Positions 42,176 to 44,534 of a stretch of 44,534 nt of DNA are shown piece after piece. Below the pieces are notes generated by a model, which made no database searches, was not told where the DNA came from, and saw only the letters and a list, made by a program, of their open reading frames with translations. Source of the stretch: Candidatus Mediterraneibacter intestinigallinarum (GTDB lineage Bacteria > Bacillota > Clostridia > Lachnospirales > Lachnospiraceae). Within the stretch, counting starts at the first letter, position 1. Every line of letters starts with the position of its first letter. The position numbers and the translations under genes are program-made. The stretch covers positions 1 to 44,534 of the forward strand of contig DWXI01000096.1 of the NCBI GenBank assembly GCA_019119265.1, given 5' to 3'.

Positions 42176-44446
42176 TCACACTCTTTTTCTGACTGCTACA
42201 AAGGCAACTCCCGCTGCCGCCGCCATTACAAAAACGCAAAGGACGATCGGTGTTGAATCTCCTGTCTGAGGAGTCTGGATATTATCGTCTCCGGCATCTG
42301 CCTCTGCCGATCCGTTATTATCTGTTCCTGTGCCGCTGTCTCCATTGCCGGGTACTACAGGCTGCAATTCGGACAGTTTCGGTATGATCTCACTCTTTAC
42401 TTCTCCACATACAGAGCAGACAGCCTGACGTTCTCCCTCCTCTGTAAGGGTCGCTTCTTTTACGATCTTCCAGTCACCGAAAGCATGTCCTGCGGCTTCG
42501 ATCACTCTGACGCTTATTTCTCCGCAGCGCGTACATGTTGATGTTTCTTCCCCGTTTTCTGTGCAGGTTGCCTCTTTTGTCACATTCCACTCTGCGAAAT
42601 CATGTCCAAGAGGATTGATCCCTCTTACCGTTGTCTCGCCGCACACCGTACATACCACTGTCTCAACACCGGCCTCCGTACATGTAGCCTCTTTCGTCAC
42701 GCTCCACTCGCTGTATGTATGTTCCAGCTTGTCTGTCACATGGGTCTCAACCACGGCGCCACATACCGTACATGTCTTTTCTTCCAGACCGTTTTCCGAG
42801 CATGTTGCTTCTTTTACAACATTCCATTCGCCCGGTGTATGGTCTGTCATCGGGATAGACTCTACAATATATTCCCCACATTCCGGCTCTGTGCAGTATA
42901 CTTTCTTGCTTCCTTCTTTCGTACAGGTCGCAGACTCTATGATTTCTTCTTTTCCACTGAAATCATGTTCATGTGTCTCGCTCAGATTAGGGATCGGTTT
43001 TGTAATAACGTTGCCGCAATTCGCACAGGTTCCTTTTTTCACTCCGTCCTCATGGAACGTAGGCTCTTTTTCAACCGTCCATTCATAGTCATGTCCTAAT
43101 GCAGGGATTACTTCATCCTCAATCACCAAGTCACATCTTGAGCATGTTTTCTGCTGCAGTCCTGTTTTTGTACAGGTCGGTTCTTTTACAACTTCTGTGA
43201 CAAAGTCATGTCCCAGCGCGGCGATTGGCTGTGTTTCCGTCTCATTGCAGCGGCTGCATGTCCTGATCTTTGCACCTTCCTCTGTACATGTAGCTGCTTT
43301 TATCTCATTCCACTCGTTCCAGTCATGCCCCAACGCGGCGATTTCTTCCGTTTTCGTCTCGCCGCATACCGTACAGGTATAGCTCATCTCACCTTTATCC
43401 TCGCAGGTCGGGTCTTTTGTCACCACGCCGTCATTCCACTGATGGTCGCAGTATTCCGGAAGCACTTTTGAAGAAATGACCGTATAATTATAATTTGTAT
43501 CATAACGGCCTCTCATATATTTATCCAGTTCAAAAGTATCTTCAAAGCTCTTCTCGGTATATACCCCGTCTTTTCCGGCATAAAAATGTAACTGATCCTG
43601 ATTCGGCATCTCATAGAAATACATATTGTGATTGTAGTCTTCTCCCATATCCGTATCTGTCGCGCATGTGACCTCAGATCCGTCTACCGTCAGCCTGCCG
43701 CCATAAATATCACCATATTTCAGTCCTACGCCAATTCCGAAGATGTTTCCATTCGTCAATGCAATATCTACATCCGAATTTATGATCTGAAGATCTCCCT
43801 GCTGTGCGTCAATCCCGCTGTTGGCAGCTTCCGACTTCGCCGGAAGCGTACTTGTAATATTAAGAGCGGAATCCTTGATGATGATCTCACCGTCCACTTC
43901 CCGGTACGACGCCTCTCTGGTAATGCCATAGAAATATCCACTGCCTGTGGTGCTGCTTGTGATATTCAGATCCGCACCAGCAATCGTAAACGTATCATCC
44001 GCCCCTATCATGATGCCGTTTTTCGGATCTCTTTCTCTCTGCGACGGCGCTATTTCCATTGTAAGGCTTCCCGGTCCTTTCAATGTTGTGTCCCCGTACC
44101 GTGCAATAATTGCGCCATAATCCAGAGTGCCGCTTATCGAATTGCTGCCTATGAGCTGGATGGTGAAGTCATCTCCCATGAAGCTTGCAAATATTCCATT
44201 TTCATCATTAATTTCCAGATCACATCCATCCAATGTCAGCACATTTGTCTGCAGATCATAACTGACGTTTTCCGGCATATCACCTGTCAGTTCTCCATCG
44301 CTTATGATCACTGTATCTCCTACACGAAGACTTGCATAGGGGTCTAAAGTACGCCCTGTTCCACTATTGTCTGCGGCATATACAGGCATTCCCATGACCA
44401 GTAACAGGACCGCTGCTGCCGCAACTATCTTTCTCCCTTTCTTCAT
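42176..44446 (-). CDS. sortase-type surface protein with nine cysteine-pair repeats
   Basis: This 756-residue protein starts at the ATG at 44446 after AAAGGAAAAGAAGAT. A signal peptide (KKGRKIVAAAAVLLLVMGMP..YAA) is followed by a beta-helix-like region, about 35-320, with short repeated strands (TLDGCDLEINDENGIF, IAGADLNITSS). Then come nine repeats of about 40 residues of the form 'W.V.KEATC...G....TC..CGE......I..LGHDF'. Most repeats hold three cysteines (one plus a CxxC pair) and a histidine, resembling small zinc-ribbon units. A Gly/Asp-rich spacer, TPQTGD, a hydrophobic helix and RKRV form a sortase-type anchor. The function is unknown; adhesion or metal binding is possible. The promoter looks phase-variable. 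Confidence 0.87.
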   Translation of the reverse strand: MKKGRKIVAAAAVLLLVMGMPVYAADNSGTGRTLDPYASLRVGDTVIISDGELTGDMPENVSYDLQTNVLTLDGCDLEINDENGIFASFMGDDFTIQLIGSNSISGTLDYGAIIARYGDTTLKGPGSLTMEIAPSQRERDPKNGIMIGADDTFTIAGADLNITSSTTGSGYFYGITREASYREVDGEIIIKDSALNITSTLPAKSEAANSGIDAQQGDLQIINSDVDIALTNGNIFGIGVGLKYGDIYGGRLTVDGSEVTCATDTDMGEDYNHNMYFYEMPNQDQLHFYAGKDGVYTEKSFEDTFELDKYMRGRYDTNYNYTVISSKVLPEYCDHQWNDGVVTKDPTCEDKGEMSYTCTVCGETKTEEIAALGHDWNEWNEIKAATCTEEGAKIRTCSRCNETETQPIAALGHDFVTEVVKEPTCTKTGLQQKTCSRCDLVIEDEVIPALGHDYEWTVEKEPTFHEDGVKKGTCANCGNVITKPIPNLSETHEHDFSGKEEIIESATCTKEGSKKVYCTEPECGEYIVESIPMTDHTPGEWNVVKEATCSENGLEEKTCTVCGAVVETHVTDKLEHTYSEWSVTKEATCTEAGVETVVCTVCGETTVRGINPLGHDFAEWNVTKEATCTENGEETSTCTRCGEISVRVIEAAGHAFGDWKIVKEATLTEEGERQAVCSVCGEVKSEIIPKLSELQPVVPGNGDSGTGTDNNGSAEADAGDDNIQTPQTGDSTPIVLCVFVMAAAAGVAFVAVRKRV

Positions 44447-44495
44447 ATCTTCTTTTCCTTTCATGAATAAATGATAGTAAAATTATCCAAAATTG

Positions 44496-44528
44496 ATTAT
44501 ACCCCCCCCCCCGGAATATTTTTGTCAA
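44496..44528 (-). promoter_or_regulatory. candidate phase-variable promoter with a C11 tract in the spacer
   Basis: On the minus strand perfect TTGACA (44523-44528) and perfect TATAAT (44496-44501) are 21 bp apart. The spacer is ten ordinary bases plus eleven G's (C's on the plus strand, 44502-44512). A tract of seven or eight would restore 17-18 bp. The -10 is about 50 bases from the start codon of the surface-protein gene. Confidence 0.8.
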
Positions 44529-44534
44529 CCATTT

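Noticed and set aside
1-44534. CRISPR array, tRNA or complete insertion sequence
   Set aside because: I saw no regularly spaced repeats, no cloverleaf with a CCA-type end and no transposase frame.

Overview
The window looks like chromosomal DNA of a spore-forming gut Firmicute, most likely family Lachnospiraceae. The grounds are moderate GC, strong GGAGG ribosome sites, T-box control of pheST and trp, an amtB-glnK pair whose P-II protein lacks the uridylylation tyrosine, a spore-cortex-lytic type LysM-GH18 protein, and surface proteins with QTGD-type sorting signals, cohesin and dockerin. I cannot name the species. I see no prophage, CRISPR array, tRNA, rRNA or complete transposon.

Layout. 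1-3.1 kb, minus strand: the start of rpsB, then cobK, fructosamine kinase and thpR in one direction. 3.1-5 kb, plus strand: amtB-glnK behind a leader with mutually exclusive hairpins (ANTAR type). 5-8.8 kb, minus: an autoregulated gntR/membrane-protein pair, then cbiG and an Lrp-type regulator that shares a palindromic promoter region with a divergent MATE pump. 10.2-15.5 kb, minus: the LysM-GH18 hydrolase and a marR-ABC-ABC drug-export operon with its operator inside a consensus promoter. 15.6-21.7 kb, minus: a 2024-residue M26 (IgA1-protease family) metalloprotease. 21.8-22.9 kb: a frameshifted flavin-oxidoreductase-like gene and two long imperfect palindromes. 22.9-27.8 kb, minus: T-box, pheS, pheT, queA. 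27.9-29.9 kb, plus: tetR and an MFS exporter. 29.9-31.1 kb, minus: a YihY-family membrane protein and a 6S-like RNA. 31.2-34.9 kb, plus: tetR and a YhgE/Pip-family protein. 34.9-42.2 kb, minus: T-box and trpEGDCFBA. 42.2-44.5 kb, minus: a sortase-type surface protein with nine cysteine-pair repeats, behind a promoter whose spacer contains eleven cytosines in a row.

Strongest points. (1) The M26 protease chain carries a cohesin before, and a dockerin after, its N-terminal sortase-like motif. This suggests that a released protease could dock back onto its own wall-anchored N-terminus. (2) The surface-protein promoter has perfect TTGACA and TATAAT hexamers 21 bp apart because of a C11 tract, the layout of a slipped-strand phase-variable promoter. 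(3) The amtB leader fits ANTAR-protein antitermination. (4) Two neighbouring hairpins of about 350 and 195 bp fill a gene-free gap and are unexplained.

Regulation is unusually readable here. Five local regulators (GntR, Lrp, MarR and two TetR) each sit beside a palindrome or repeated motif in their own promoter, and two amino-acid operons are controlled by T-boxes.
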